A stretch of DNA of 5,297 nucleotides from Rhodospirillaceae bacterium (GCA_947458525.1 CANHAG010000118.1:1-5297), one strand, 5' to 3'; positions 1-5,253 are shown, counted from the first letter of the stretch. Numbers and translations: made by a program. Notes: generated by a model from the letters alone, not told the origin.

Positions 1-218
1 ATCGGCCCTTGATCGATTTGTGCTTGTTGCGTTCTCTCAACCTCCCTATCCATGTTCCGCAGTGGGGTTAACTCCTGCCCCCGCACTGCCTGCACAGCGG
101 TATCCCCTGCCCCCGCGATATAATCAGCAAGGCCAAAGGTCATGCCGTTGGCAAGTGTCCTAACGAAACCATCCACGCGTTGAAAAAATCCTATTTCTCT
201 TCTTCCCGTTTCTGCCAT
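1..218 (-). CDS. Partial CDS, N-terminus of a phage-virion-like protein of unknown function
   Basis: The reading frame is open from an ATG at 218 down to the window edge, giving 72 complete codons and no stop. A purine-rich stretch (GGGGGCGAAG) lies just upstream of the ATG and can serve as the ribosome binding site. The translation contains FVRTLANGMTFGLADYIAG at about residues 18-36, followed by a polar segment ending EVERTQQAQIDQGP. The pattern 'LANGxTFGxADxIAxG' followed by a Glu/Arg/Gln-rich helix is familiar from the N-terminal regions of prophage tail or internal virion proteins in alphaproteobacteria. That link comes from memory of the family, not from a search. No catalytic motif, signal peptide or membrane segment is visible in this part. 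It is transcribed divergently from pyrC. It may be an isolated phage relic, the edge of a prophage, or an unrelated hypothetical protein. The reading frame is fairly certain; the function is not. Confidence 0.55.
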   Translation of the reverse strand, partial: MAETGRREIGFFQRVDGFVRTLANGMTFGLADYIAGAGDTAVQAVRGQELTPLRNMDREVERTQQAQIDQGP

Positions 219-332
219 ACTTCGCCCCCATTGATTATGATTACAGCTAGTTGCAAGATTGATGTTATAGCCAATTAGTTAATTTAACGTTAACAATTAA
301 AAAAACTTTTTCACCTCTCACTCAGGCAATTT
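219..332. promoter_or_regulatory. AT-rich divergent promoter region upstream of pyrC, with a palindrome
   Basis: This 114-bp gap separates two divergent genes and is much more AT-rich than either. For pyrC, a TTGATG (259-264) and a TTTAAC (283-288) spaced 18 bp apart form a weak sigma70-like pair, each matching 4 of 6 consensus bases. On the minus strand, TATAAC (complement of 264-269) is a good -10 match for the left gene, but no convincing -35 precedes it. A perfect 10-bp palindrome, TTAACGTTAA, lies at 284-293 over the putative pyrC -10 and could be an operator or chance in AT-rich DNA. The pyrC ribosome binding site is weak (CAGG at 323-326, 6 bases from the ATG). The promoter assignments are by eye only. 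Confidence 0.35.
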
Positions 333-1661
333 ATGACCCACTTTTTCAAACCCACCCGTGCGCTGAAAGATAATCATCTCGTCGCCTATAAGAATGCGCG
401 CCTCATTGACCCTGAATCCGGCCTTGATGTGCGCGGCGGGCTGCTGACAAAAGGCAACCTCATTGCTGATTTCGGCGCAGCGTTATTTAACAGCGGCACA
501 CCAGAAGGCGCAGAAGTGATTGACTGCGCTGGCCTCGTGCTCTGCCCGGGCTTACTTGATATTCAGGTGCATTTCCGCGAGCCGGGGTTTGAGTATAAGG
601 AGACGATTGAATCTGGCTCAAAATCCGCGGCGGCTGGCGGTGTCACCACGGTGGCCTGCATGCCCAATACCAAGCCGGTGATTGATGATGTGACGGTGCT
701 CGCCTACATCCACGAGCGCGCGCGGACAACGGGCTATGTCAATGTGCGCACTTACGCGGCCATCAGCAAAGCCATGAAGGGCGAGGAACTGACCGAAATG
801 GCCATGCTGGTGGATCATGGTGCCGTAGGGTTTACAGATGACGGGCTGCCCATGATGAACGCGCAGCTCATGCGCCAGGCGCTCACCATGAGTAAGGAGC
901 TCGGTGTGCCCATCGCCCAGCATGCGGAGGATCTCAATCTTTCGCATGGCGGCTGCATGAATGAGGGTTGGGTGGCAACGAAACTCGGGCTGCCGGGGAT
1001 TCCCAATGCTTCGGAAGCGGTGATTGTCGCGCGCGATATCCTGCTCGCGGAACTCACGGGCGGGCAATACCATGTACTGCATATCTCTACGCGCGAGGCG
1101 GTGGAGCTGGTGCGTCAGGCCAAGAAAAAAGGGCTGCGCGTGACGGCGGAAGCAGCCCCGCATCACTTTACGCTGACGGATGAAGCCGTGCTCGATTACC
1201 GCACCTTCAGCAAAATGAACCCGCCCCTGCGCGCGGAGGAAGACCGGCAGGCAATCATTGAAGGATTGAAAGATGGCACGATTGACGCCATCGCTACCGA
1301 TCACGCGCCGCATGATCAGGAAAGTAAACGTGTGCCGATGGAAGTCGCCTCGTTCGGGATTGTGGGGCTTGAGACCATGCTGGCGCTCAGCCTCGAGCTT
1401 TACCACCAGAAACTCATGCCCCTGCGCGATGTGCTGGCCGCGATGACCTATAAACCTGCGGATATCATTCATGTAAATGCCGGGCGGTTGAAGAAGGGCG
1501 CGCCCGCCGACCTCGCCCTCATTGATCTTGAAAAAACATGGACGATTCTAAACGACGACCTGCACAGCAAATCGAAAAACTCGCCCTTTGATACCCGCCA
1601 CGTCAAGGGCAAGGCCACGCGCACCATTATGGGCGGTGAGACGGTATATTGCAGTGACTAG
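333..1661 (+). CDS. pyrC: Dihydroorotase, class I (PyrC)
   Basis: This 442-aa cytosolic amidohydrolase interconverts N-carbamoyl-L-aspartate and dihydroorotate, the third step of de novo pyrimidine synthesis. Class I family landmarks occur in order: the entry strand CPGLLDIQVHFREPG (71-85), with H80 and the substrate-binding R82; ESGSKSAAAGGVTTVACMPNT (93-113), with N112; FTDDG (167-171), carrying the bridging Asp; QHAED (196-200), with metal ligand H197; LHIST (249-253), with H250; and ATDHAPH (321-327), with catalytic D323. The C-terminal KSKNSPFD and VKGKATRTIMGGETVY segments are also typical. One departure is Q78 where most class I enzymes have the first His of the HxH pair. Length is normal apart from about 15 extra N-terminal residues before YKNARLIDP. 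No other ATG is available in frame, so ATG333 is kept despite its weak ribosome binding site. No pyrB precedes it, although pyrB-pyrC pairs are common elsewhere. pyrF follows after a repeat-filled spacer. Confidence 0.95.
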   Translation: MTHFFKPTRALKDNHLVAYKNARLIDPESGLDVRGGLLTKGNLIADFGAALFNSGTPEGAEVIDCAGLVLCPGLLDIQVHFREPGFEYKETIESGSKSAAAGGVTTVACMPNTKPVIDDVTVLAYIHERARTTGYVNVRTYAAISKAMKGEELTEMAMLVDHGAVGFTDDGLPMMNAQLMRQALTMSKELGVPIAQHAEDLNLSHGGCMNEGWVATKLGLPGIPNASEAVIVARDILLAELTGGQYHVLHISTREAVELVRQAKKKGLRVTAEAAPHHFTLTDEAVLDYRTFSKMNPPLRAEEDRQAIIEGLKDGTIDAIATDHAPHDQESKRVPMEVASFGIVGLETMLALSLELYHQKLMPLRDVLAAMTYKPADIIHVNAGRLKKGAPADLALIDLEKTWTILNDDLHSKSKNSPFDTRHVKGKATRTIMGGETVYCSD

Positions 1662-1683
1662 AATCGAGAGTCGAGAGTCGAGT
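1661..1683. repeat. Heptamer tandem array, left arm (3 units)
   Basis: Starting at the last base of the pyrC stop codon, three 7-bp units follow: AATCGAG (1662-1668), AGTCGAG (1669-1675) and AGTCGAG (1676-1682). They are the reverse complement of the CTCGA(C/T)T units at the start of pyrF. The stretch 1661-1675 (GAATCGAGAGTCGAG) is perfectly complementary, over 15 bases, to 1945-1959. A further partial copy in the same orientation, CGAGAGTCGAG, lies at 1855-1865. No coding role is visible. It may belong to a dispersed genomic repeat family. Confidence 0.8.
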
Positions 1684-1729
1684 ATTTTTAACCAACTGCC
1701 GGATGAAAAAGAGTGAACACTATATTCTT

Positions 1730-1813
1730 CCCCTCTCCCCCACGCTTCATGGGGGAGAGGGTTGCGAAGCCTTAGCGAGCGCAAGCGAGCTTAGGCGCGC
1801 TGGGTGAGGGGGA
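1730..1813. repeat. Palindromic intergenic repeat element with a 12-bp perfect stem
   Basis: The element starts with a perfect 12-bp inverted repeat, CCCTCTCCCCCA (1731-1742) and TGGGGGAGAGGG (1750-1761), enclosing a 7-base loop. It continues with GCGAAGCCTTAGC (1764-1776), an imperfectly palindromic AGCGAGCGCAAGCGAGCT core, and GCGCGCTGGGTGAGGGGGA. The combination of a CCCTCTCCC/GGGAGAGGG hairpin and a trailing GGTGAGGGG resembles short dispersed REP-like repeats common between genes in proteobacterial genomes. Neither strand has a T-run after the stem, so it does not look like a standard intrinsic terminator, although a stem this strong could protect mRNA ends or slow transcription. Whether it is multicopy cannot be told from this window. 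Confidence 0.7.
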
Positions 1814-1854
1814 CGGCGTGAGAGAGAAATCAAATCTAATGACTAGAAAAGTGA

Positions 1855-1865
1855 CGAGAGTCGAG
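1855..1865. repeat. Partial heptamer repeat copy
   Basis: CGAGAGTCGAG repeats 11 bases of the left heptamer array (1665-1675) in the same orientation. It is exactly complementary to 1945-1955 and to 1959-1969 inside pyrF. In mRNA it could pair with pyrF codons 4-8 and enclose the pyrF ribosome binding site in the loop. That pairing is inferred. Confidence 0.5.
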
Positions 1866-1894
1866 CGGCAAGAGTCATGCGATAGGCAGGACTC

Positions 1895-1910
1895 GCCCAT
1901 GCATATGGGC
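1895..1910 (+). other. Small hairpin upstream of the pyrF ribosome binding site
   Basis: GCCCAT (1895-1900) and ATGGGC (1905-1910) form a perfect 6-bp stem around the loop GCAT. It ends 14 bases before the pyrF Shine-Dalgarno sequence GAGGA (1925-1929). It could influence pyrF translation, or be a small transcription-pause or repeat-associated structure. No T-run follows it, so a terminator is unlikely. Confidence 0.4.
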
Positions 1911-1933
1911 AGATTTAGCGGCGTGAGGACAAC

Positions 1934-2686
1934 ATGACATCCCACTCGACTCTCGATTCTCGACTCTCGACTCTTCCTTACAACCCCATCATCTGCGCGC
2001 TGGATACGCAGGAGGTTGAGGCCGCATCGGCGCTTGCCGAAGCGGTGCGGCCGCATGTGGGCGCGGTGAAGCTGGGGCTTGAATTTTTTACCGCGAACGG
2101 CGCAGCCGGCGTTACCAAAATCACCCGGCTGGGCGTGCCGGTATTCCTTGATCTCAAATTTCACGATATCCCCAATACGGTGGCGAGCGCCATTGCGGCA
2201 ACGGCGGGGCTCAACATGTTTATGCTTACCGTACATACGAGCGGCGGCATCCATATGCTGCGAGCGGCGATTGATGCGTCTGACCGTGTGGCGCAGATTA
2301 CCGGTAAGGAGCGGCCGCTGGTCATTGGCGTGACGCTTCTCACCAGCCTGAATCAGGACGATGTGGCATTGCTGGGCTTCAAAGATTCGCTGAATGATCA
2401 GGTGGTGAGGCTCGCCGATCTCGCCCAGAGCGCAGGGCTTGACGGGGTTGTCTGCTCGCCGTTTGAAATCACGGCGCTGCGCAAAGCCATGGGCAAAGAG
2501 TTCACCCTTGTGGTTCCCGGTATCAGGCCGCAAGGCAGTGCGGCGGATGATCAGAAACGTGTGCTCACCCCGCGCGAGGCGCTCAAAAAAGGGGCGGATT
2601 ATCTGGTCATTGGCCGCCCGATTACCGCCAGCGAAAATCCGGCCGCTACCGCGAGCGCTATTGCATCACGCCTTCAACAAGAGTAG
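1934..2686 (+). CDS. pyrF: Orotidine 5'-phosphate decarboxylase (PyrF)
   Basis: This 250-aa cytosolic TIM-barrel enzyme converts OMP to UMP, the last step of de novo UMP synthesis. Visible signatures are the first strand NPIICALDT (17-25), with D24; VKLG (45-48), with K46; the catalytic DLKFHDIP (73-80), with D73, K75 and D78; HTSGG (101-105); the phosphate-binding VPGIRP (194-199); and GRPIT (227-231), with R228. Length is normal for a bacterial PyrF once about 15 extra N-terminal residues are allowed for. The start ATG1934 has a good Shine-Dalgarno sequence (GAGGA, 1925-1929, spacing 4), and no other ATG, GTG or TTG lies in frame before the conserved core. Residues 4-14 (HSTLDSRLSTL) are encoded entirely by a heptamer tandem repeat, so the N-terminus seems to have been rewritten by repeat insertion without touching the barrel. 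gpx follows after 9 bp and is probably co-transcribed. pyrC upstream acts in the same pathway. Confidence 0.95.
   Translation: MTSHSTLDSRLSTLPYNPIICALDTQEVEAASALAEAVRPHVGAVKLGLEFFTANGAAGVTKITRLGVPVFLDLKFHDIPNTVASAIAATAGLNMFMLTVHTSGGIHMLRAAIDASDRVAQITGKERPLVIGVTLLTSLNQDDVALLGFKDSLNDQVVRLADLAQSAGLDGVVCSPFEITALRKAMGKEFTLVVPGIRPQGSAADDQKRVLTPREALKKGADYLVIGRPITASENPAATASAIASRLQQE
1944..1975. repeat. Heptamer tandem array, right arm, inside the pyrF coding start
   Basis: There are four consecutive 7-bp units: CTCGACT (1945-1951), CTCGATT (1952-1958), CTCGACT (1959-1965) and CTCGACT (1966-1972), followed by a decayed CTT. The orientation is inverted relative to the array after the pyrC stop, with 15 bases of perfect complementarity (1945-1959 to 1661-1675). 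Because 7 is not a multiple of 3, the units are read in changing frames and give STLDSRLSTL in PyrF. The array contains no stop in the pyrF frame, so it is tolerated as coding sequence. Confidence 0.85.
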
Positions 2687-2689
2687 GAG
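2684..2689 (+). promoter_or_regulatory. gpx ribosome binding site overlapping the pyrF stop
   Basis: TAGGAG contains the pyrF stop codon (2684-2686) and a Shine-Dalgarno core, 6 bases before the gpx ATG at 2696. This geometry usually means that ribosomes finishing pyrF help load the next gene (translational coupling). It supports a shared transcript. Confidence 0.7.
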
Positions 2690-2695
2690 TTACCC

Positions 2696-3253
2696 ATGCG
2701 TCGATCATTTTTTCGTTTTTTACTGGCAGGTTTTATGGCAACTCAGGCTCACGCTGCCCCCAGCACCCAGACTGCGTATGATTTCAGCTTCACGCGGATT
2801 GATGGCGAGCCCATGCCGCTATCGGCCTATCGCGGCAAGGTGCTGCTTGTGGTCAATACCGCTTCGGAATGCGGCTTCACCAAACAATATGAGGGGCTCG
2901 AAGAGCTTTATCAGCAATTCAAAGACGAAGGGCTGGTGATTATCGGCGTGCCATCGAATGATTTTGGCGGGCAGGAGCCGGGCACGAACGCCGAGATCAA
3001 AGAATTCTGCGAATCCAAATTCCGTATTACTTTTCCGCTCGCAGGCAAAGAAGTTGTGAGTGGGGCAAACGCTGCGCCATTTTACCTCTGGGCGGCGGAA
3101 GTGCTTGGCAAAGACAACGCACCAAGCTGGAATTTTCATAAATATCTGATTGGGCGCGACGGCAAGCTGATTGATTATTACTCGGCCATGACCTCCCCCA
3201 CTGCGGGGAGCCTCGTCAGCGCAGTTGAAAAAGCACTGGCGGCGAAGCCTTAG
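2696..3253 (+). CDS. gpx: Glutathione peroxidase family protein, probably exported
   Basis: This 185-aa thiol peroxidase of the thioredoxin fold reduces hydrogen peroxide or lipid hydroperoxides. Family motifs are clear: NTASECGFT (54-62), with peroxidatic C59 (a Cys form, not selenocysteine); GVPSNDFGGQEPG (84-96), with Q93; EIKEFCESKFRITFP (100-114); and WNFHKYLIGRDGK (145-157), with W145 and N146. C59, Q93, W145 and N146 make up the usual catalytic tetrad. C105 lies where bacterial homologues such as BtuE carry a second Cys, so a thioredoxin-dependent two-Cys cycle is possible. The N-terminus MRRSFFRFLLAGFMATQAHA has Arg residues, a hydrophobic core and an AHA-A site, a plausible Sec signal peptide cut after residue 20. 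That would place the enzyme in the periplasm. It follows pyrF by 9 bp with a coupled ribosome binding site, although no metabolic link to pyrimidines is known. The stop codon lies in a 13-bp word shared with the palindromic repeat at 1764-1776. Confidence 0.92.
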   Translation: MRRSFFRFLLAGFMATQAHAAPSTQTAYDFSFTRIDGEPMPLSAYRGKVLLVVNTASECGFTKQYEGLEELYQQFKDEGLVIIGVPSNDFGGQEPGTNAEIKEFCESKFRITFPLAGKEVVSGANAAPFYLWAAEVLGKDNAPSWNFHKYLIGRDGKLIDYYSAMTSPTAGSLVSAVEKALAAKP

Positions 3254-3266
3254 CAATGCGCGCTGG
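3242..3266. repeat. Possible shortened copy of the intergenic repeat at the gpx 3' end
   Basis: GCGAAGCCTTAGC (3242-3254) is identical to 1764-1776. GCGCGCTGG (3258-3266) is identical to 1795-1803. The two words are in the same order but only 3 bases apart here, against 18 in the pyrC-pyrF spacer. This could be an internally deleted copy of the palindromic element that supplied the gpx stop codon (TAG, 3251-3253). The shared words are short, so chance is not excluded. Confidence 0.4.
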
Positions 3267-3351
3267 CTCAATCTGAGCATCACCCCGCCCCGGTCACGCG
3301 GGTTGGGTATCGTTAGCGTTCGATGTCTGGTTTATGGGGGGCTGTTGGAAA

Positions 3352-3621
3352 TCAGCGTTCGTAACTCTTTTCAGAGGTTCCCGCAGCTCTCCGTTCAGCC
3401 TCGTGTTCTCTAACCGCTTTAGCTCGGCTCATAGGAGGCTTGCCTTCACCTTCATTGAGAAGTGCTTCCCACATACCTACGCGAGGATCATTTTTTGCGG
3501 CGCGTCTTTGAGCAAGTTCTTTTGCTTTTGTCGGAGAAATATATGATTTCCCCCCCACTTCGCTCGCCGGGGGCTTTGCACCACCATTACCGTCTCTTAC
3601 AAAGTCATGATTCTTTGGCAT
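3352..3621 (-). CDS. Small charged hypothetical protein (89 aa)
   Basis: I do not recognise this protein. The start chosen is the ATG at 3621: AGGAGA (complement of 3628-3633) lies 6 bases upstream, a strong Shine-Dalgarno match. An upstream in-frame ATG at 3636 would put that sequence inside the gene. The product has no Cys, no signal peptide and no membrane segment. Residues 1-28 are Gly, Pro and Asn rich. Two helix-like basic stretches follow, SPTKAKELAQRRAA (29-42) and SRAKAVREHEAERRAA (65-80), separated by DPRVGMWEALLNEGEGKPP. The two stretches resemble each other and may be a degenerate internal duplication. Such composition suits a small nucleic-acid- or protein-binding protein, but nothing shows this directly. 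The DNA is less GC-rich than the genes on either side, which may mean recent acquisition. It is convergent with gpx (98-bp gap) and divergent from pgk. The good ribosome binding site is the main reason to call it real. Confidence 0.55.
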   Translation of the reverse strand: MPKNHDFVRDGNGGAKPPASEVGGKSYISPTKAKELAQRRAAKNDPRVGMWEALLNEGEGKPPMSRAKAVREHEAERRAAGTSEKSYER

Positions 3622-3724
3622 AAATTTTCTCCTCATTGATTGAATGTTTGTTATAGGATTAAAATCCTTCTACTTTTATAGCAAAGCCGTGTAGTGAATT
3701 GTGTGACATTTTAATGAAGATTAC
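3622..3724. promoter_or_regulatory. Divergent intergenic region upstream of pgk, with a small palindrome
   Basis: This 103-bp AT-rich gap should carry promoters for pgk and for the small minus-strand gene. AGGATT (3655-3660) and AATCCT (3663-3668) form a near-perfect palindrome around AA, a possible operator. On the minus strand, TATAAC lies next to it and could be a -10 for the small gene. For pgk, TTTAAT (3709-3714) resembles a -10 but is only about ten bases from the start codon, and no -35 is convincing. The pgk Shine-Dalgarno sequence is weak (GAAGA, 3716-3720, spacing 4). Confidence 0.3.
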
Positions 3725-4951
3725 ATGAACGCGACCCTGCCCAGCCTTGAAACGCTCGATGTGACCGGCAAGACCGTGCTGGTGCGGCTGGATCTCAACG
3801 TGCCCATGCAGCGTGGCCGGGTGGTGGATGCGACGCGCATCACCCGCATCATCCCCACCTTGCAATATCTGATTGAACGCCACGCGAAGATTGTGGTGCT
3901 GTCGCATCTGGGCCGGCCGAAGGGGTTTGACCCCGGCCTGTCGCTCGCGCCGCTGGTAGATATCTTAAGCGAAAATTTATGGGACCGTCCGGTGAAATTC
4001 TCACCCGATTCTGTCGGCGCAACCGCAAAACTGGCGGTCGAAGCGGCCTCACCCGGGGATGTGGTGCTGCTTGAAAATCTGCGCTTTCACGCAGGAGAAG
4101 AAAAAAATGACGCGAGCTTCGGCAAAGCGCTGGCGGAGCTGGGCGAGGTATTCGTGAATGATGCGTTTTCCTGCTCGCACCGCGCCCATGCCTCGATTGT
4201 GGGCATCAACCCGCATCTGCCCTCAGCCGCTGGCCGGCTGCTCGCACAGGAGGCAGAGGCGCTAAGCCGCACCCTGACGACACCCGACAGGCCACTGGCG
4301 GCACTCGTGGGGGGATCCAAAATTTCCACGAAGCTGGAGCTGCTTGGCAATCTCTGCGCGCGGGTGGATAAGCTGATTATCGGCGGCGCCATGGCCAATA
4401 CCTTCCTTTATGCGCAAGGCTATGATGTGGGCGCCTCGCTCTATGAGGCGGAGATGAAATCCACCGCGCGCGATATTCTGAAAGAGGCCACGCGCAAGGG
4501 CTGCGCACTGATTTTGCCGCTGGATGTGGTGGTGGCGAATGCGCTTGAACCACACGCGCCCTCGCAGGTGATGGAGATTAAGCATATTCCTAAACGCAGC
4601 GCGATTTTAGATATCGGCCCGCGCTCGCTGATGCAGCTTTTCCGCGCGATTGAAGACTCGAAAACGCTGGTGTGGAATGGCCCGGTGGGGGCGTATGAGA
4701 CGGTGCCGTTTGATGCTTCCACCGTGCAGCTGGCGCGGCTTGTTGCCCTGCGCTCACGCGAGGGGCTGCTGCATAGCGTGGCCGGTGGCGGGGATACGGT
4801 GGCGGCGCTTGCCCATGCTGGCGTATCGGCTGAGCTTAGCTATCTTTCTACCGCAGGCGGGGCATTCCTCGAATGGCTGGAAGGTAAGGAATTACCGGGC
4901 ATTGCCGCGCTACTGAATCCGCATGCCCATGATCAGCGTCAACGGGCGTGA
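3725..4951 (+). CDS. pgk: Phosphoglycerate kinase (Pgk)
   Basis: This 408-aa cytosolic enzyme transfers phosphate between 1,3-bisphosphoglycerate and ADP in glycolysis and runs in reverse in gluconeogenesis. Both domains are complete. In the N-terminal domain are RLDLNVP (21-27), with R21, D23 and N25; ATRIT (36-40), with R38; SHLGRPKG (60-67), with H61 and R64; LLENLRFHAGEEKND (115-129), with R120; and FVNDAFSCSHRAHAS (143-157), with R153. In the C-terminal domain are VGGSKISTKLELL (195-207), with K199 and K203; IIGGAMANTFL (218-228); LVWNGPVGAYE (315-325), where many enzymes read NGPMGVFE; GGGDT (354-358), with D357; and STAGGAFLEWLEGKELPG (375-392). Length is slightly above the usual 390-400 because of a polar tail (HAHDQRQRA). 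The start at 3725 fits the family's N-terminus. The last 29 bp overlap a small ORF in another frame. The gap gene that often precedes pgk is absent here. Confidence 0.97.
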   Translation: MNATLPSLETLDVTGKTVLVRLDLNVPMQRGRVVDATRITRIIPTLQYLIERHAKIVVLSHLGRPKGFDPGLSLAPLVDILSENLWDRPVKFSPDSVGATAKLAVEAASPGDVVLLENLRFHAGEEKNDASFGKALAELGEVFVNDAFSCSHRAHASIVGINPHLPSAAGRLLAQEAEALSRTLTTPDRPLAALVGGSKISTKLELLGNLCARVDKLIIGGAMANTFLYAQGYDVGASLYEAEMKSTARDILKEATRKGCALILPLDVVVANALEPHAPSQVMEIKHIPKRSAILDIGPRSLMQLFRAIEDSKTLVWNGPVGAYETVPFDASTVQLARLVALRSREGLLHSVAGGGDTVAALAHAGVSAELSYLSTAGGAFLEWLEGKELPGIAALLNPHAHDQRQRA

Positions 4952-5240
4952 GGCGGCGCTTTCAGCGCTACGCGGGGCGACAAGCGAGGTAGCACTTGTC
5001 ACCGCGCCCGGCACGGCAGCGCTGGCAGGTGTGGGCTATTGGCTGGCGGTGGCAGACGGGCTGCGCGCGGAGATTCCGGGAAAAAAATTCACCCTTTTTC
5101 TTGAGTGCGGGGGCAATGCCGCCCTTGCGCATGAGGCGCTACGCCTCGGGCTTTCGGTGGTGGTGGATGTTTCGCCCGCGATGTTTGCGAAGCTGGCAGC
5201 GATTGCGGAAGCACAAGGGGAAAGCTGCGTGAAGCAGTAA
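4923..5240 (+). CDS. Small hypothetical protein overlapping the pgk 3' end (105 aa)
   Basis: The gene starts inside the pgk 3' end (29-bp overlap from ATG4923, or 23 bp from a second in-frame ATG at 4929) and stops at TAA 5238-5240. Neither ATG has a clear ribosome binding site, so translation may depend on coupling to pgk. The product looks like a compact alternating alpha/beta protein: VALVTAPGTAALAGVGYWLAVADGLRA (23-49), then KKFTLFLECGGNAALAHEALRLGLSVVVDVSP (54-85), then MFAKLAAIAEAQG (86-98). The segment 'LxCGxxxALAxxALRxGLxxVVxxxP...LAxIAxxxG' reminds me of small uncharacterised proteins beside glycolytic genes in alphaproteobacteria. That is recollection, not a search. GC-rich third positions like those of pgk support real coding. 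Two Cys residues are present. No signal peptide is evident. The function is unknown. Confidence 0.65.
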   Translation: MPMISVNGREAALSALRGATSEVALVTAPGTAALAGVGYWLAVADGLRAEIPGKKFTLFLECGGNAALAHEALRLGLSVVVDVSPAMFAKLAAIAEAQGESCVKQ

Positions 5241-5253
5241 CGAGAAGCAGAAT

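Noticed and set aside
618..1472. Long minus-strand open frame (284 codons) opposite pyrC
   Set aside because: It is antisense to a clear dihydroorotase, and its His- and Arg-rich translation is typical of a GC-rich shadow frame. It has no family motif.
1731..1761. Strong hairpin as an intrinsic terminator of pyrC
   Set aside because: No T-run follows on either strand, and the structure continues into a longer repeat element. It is better described as a palindromic repeat, though some effect on transcription is possible.
1661..1975. Heptamer arrays as CRISPR or replication iterons
   Set aside because: The units are 7 bp without spacers, and no cas, rep or origin features are nearby.
1772..2533. 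Long minus-strand open frame (253 codons) opposite pyrF
   Set aside because: It is antisense to pyrF with a composition typical of a shadow frame, and it ends in the palindromic repeat.
2439..2939. Plus-strand frame of 166 codons bridging pyrF and gpx
   Set aside because: It is an out-of-frame shadow of two well-identified genes, with no motif of its own.
3225..3546. Plus-strand frames between gpx and pgk (3225-3413 and 3334-3546)
   Set aside because: They lack ribosome binding sites and lie opposite or beside the better supported minus-strand gene. Their Ser-, Arg- and Phe-rich translations look non-coding.
3714..3728. Tiny leader ORF (ATG AAG ATT ACA TGA) overlapping the pgk start
   Set aside because: It is four codons with no ribosome binding site and no attenuator-like structure, so most likely chance.
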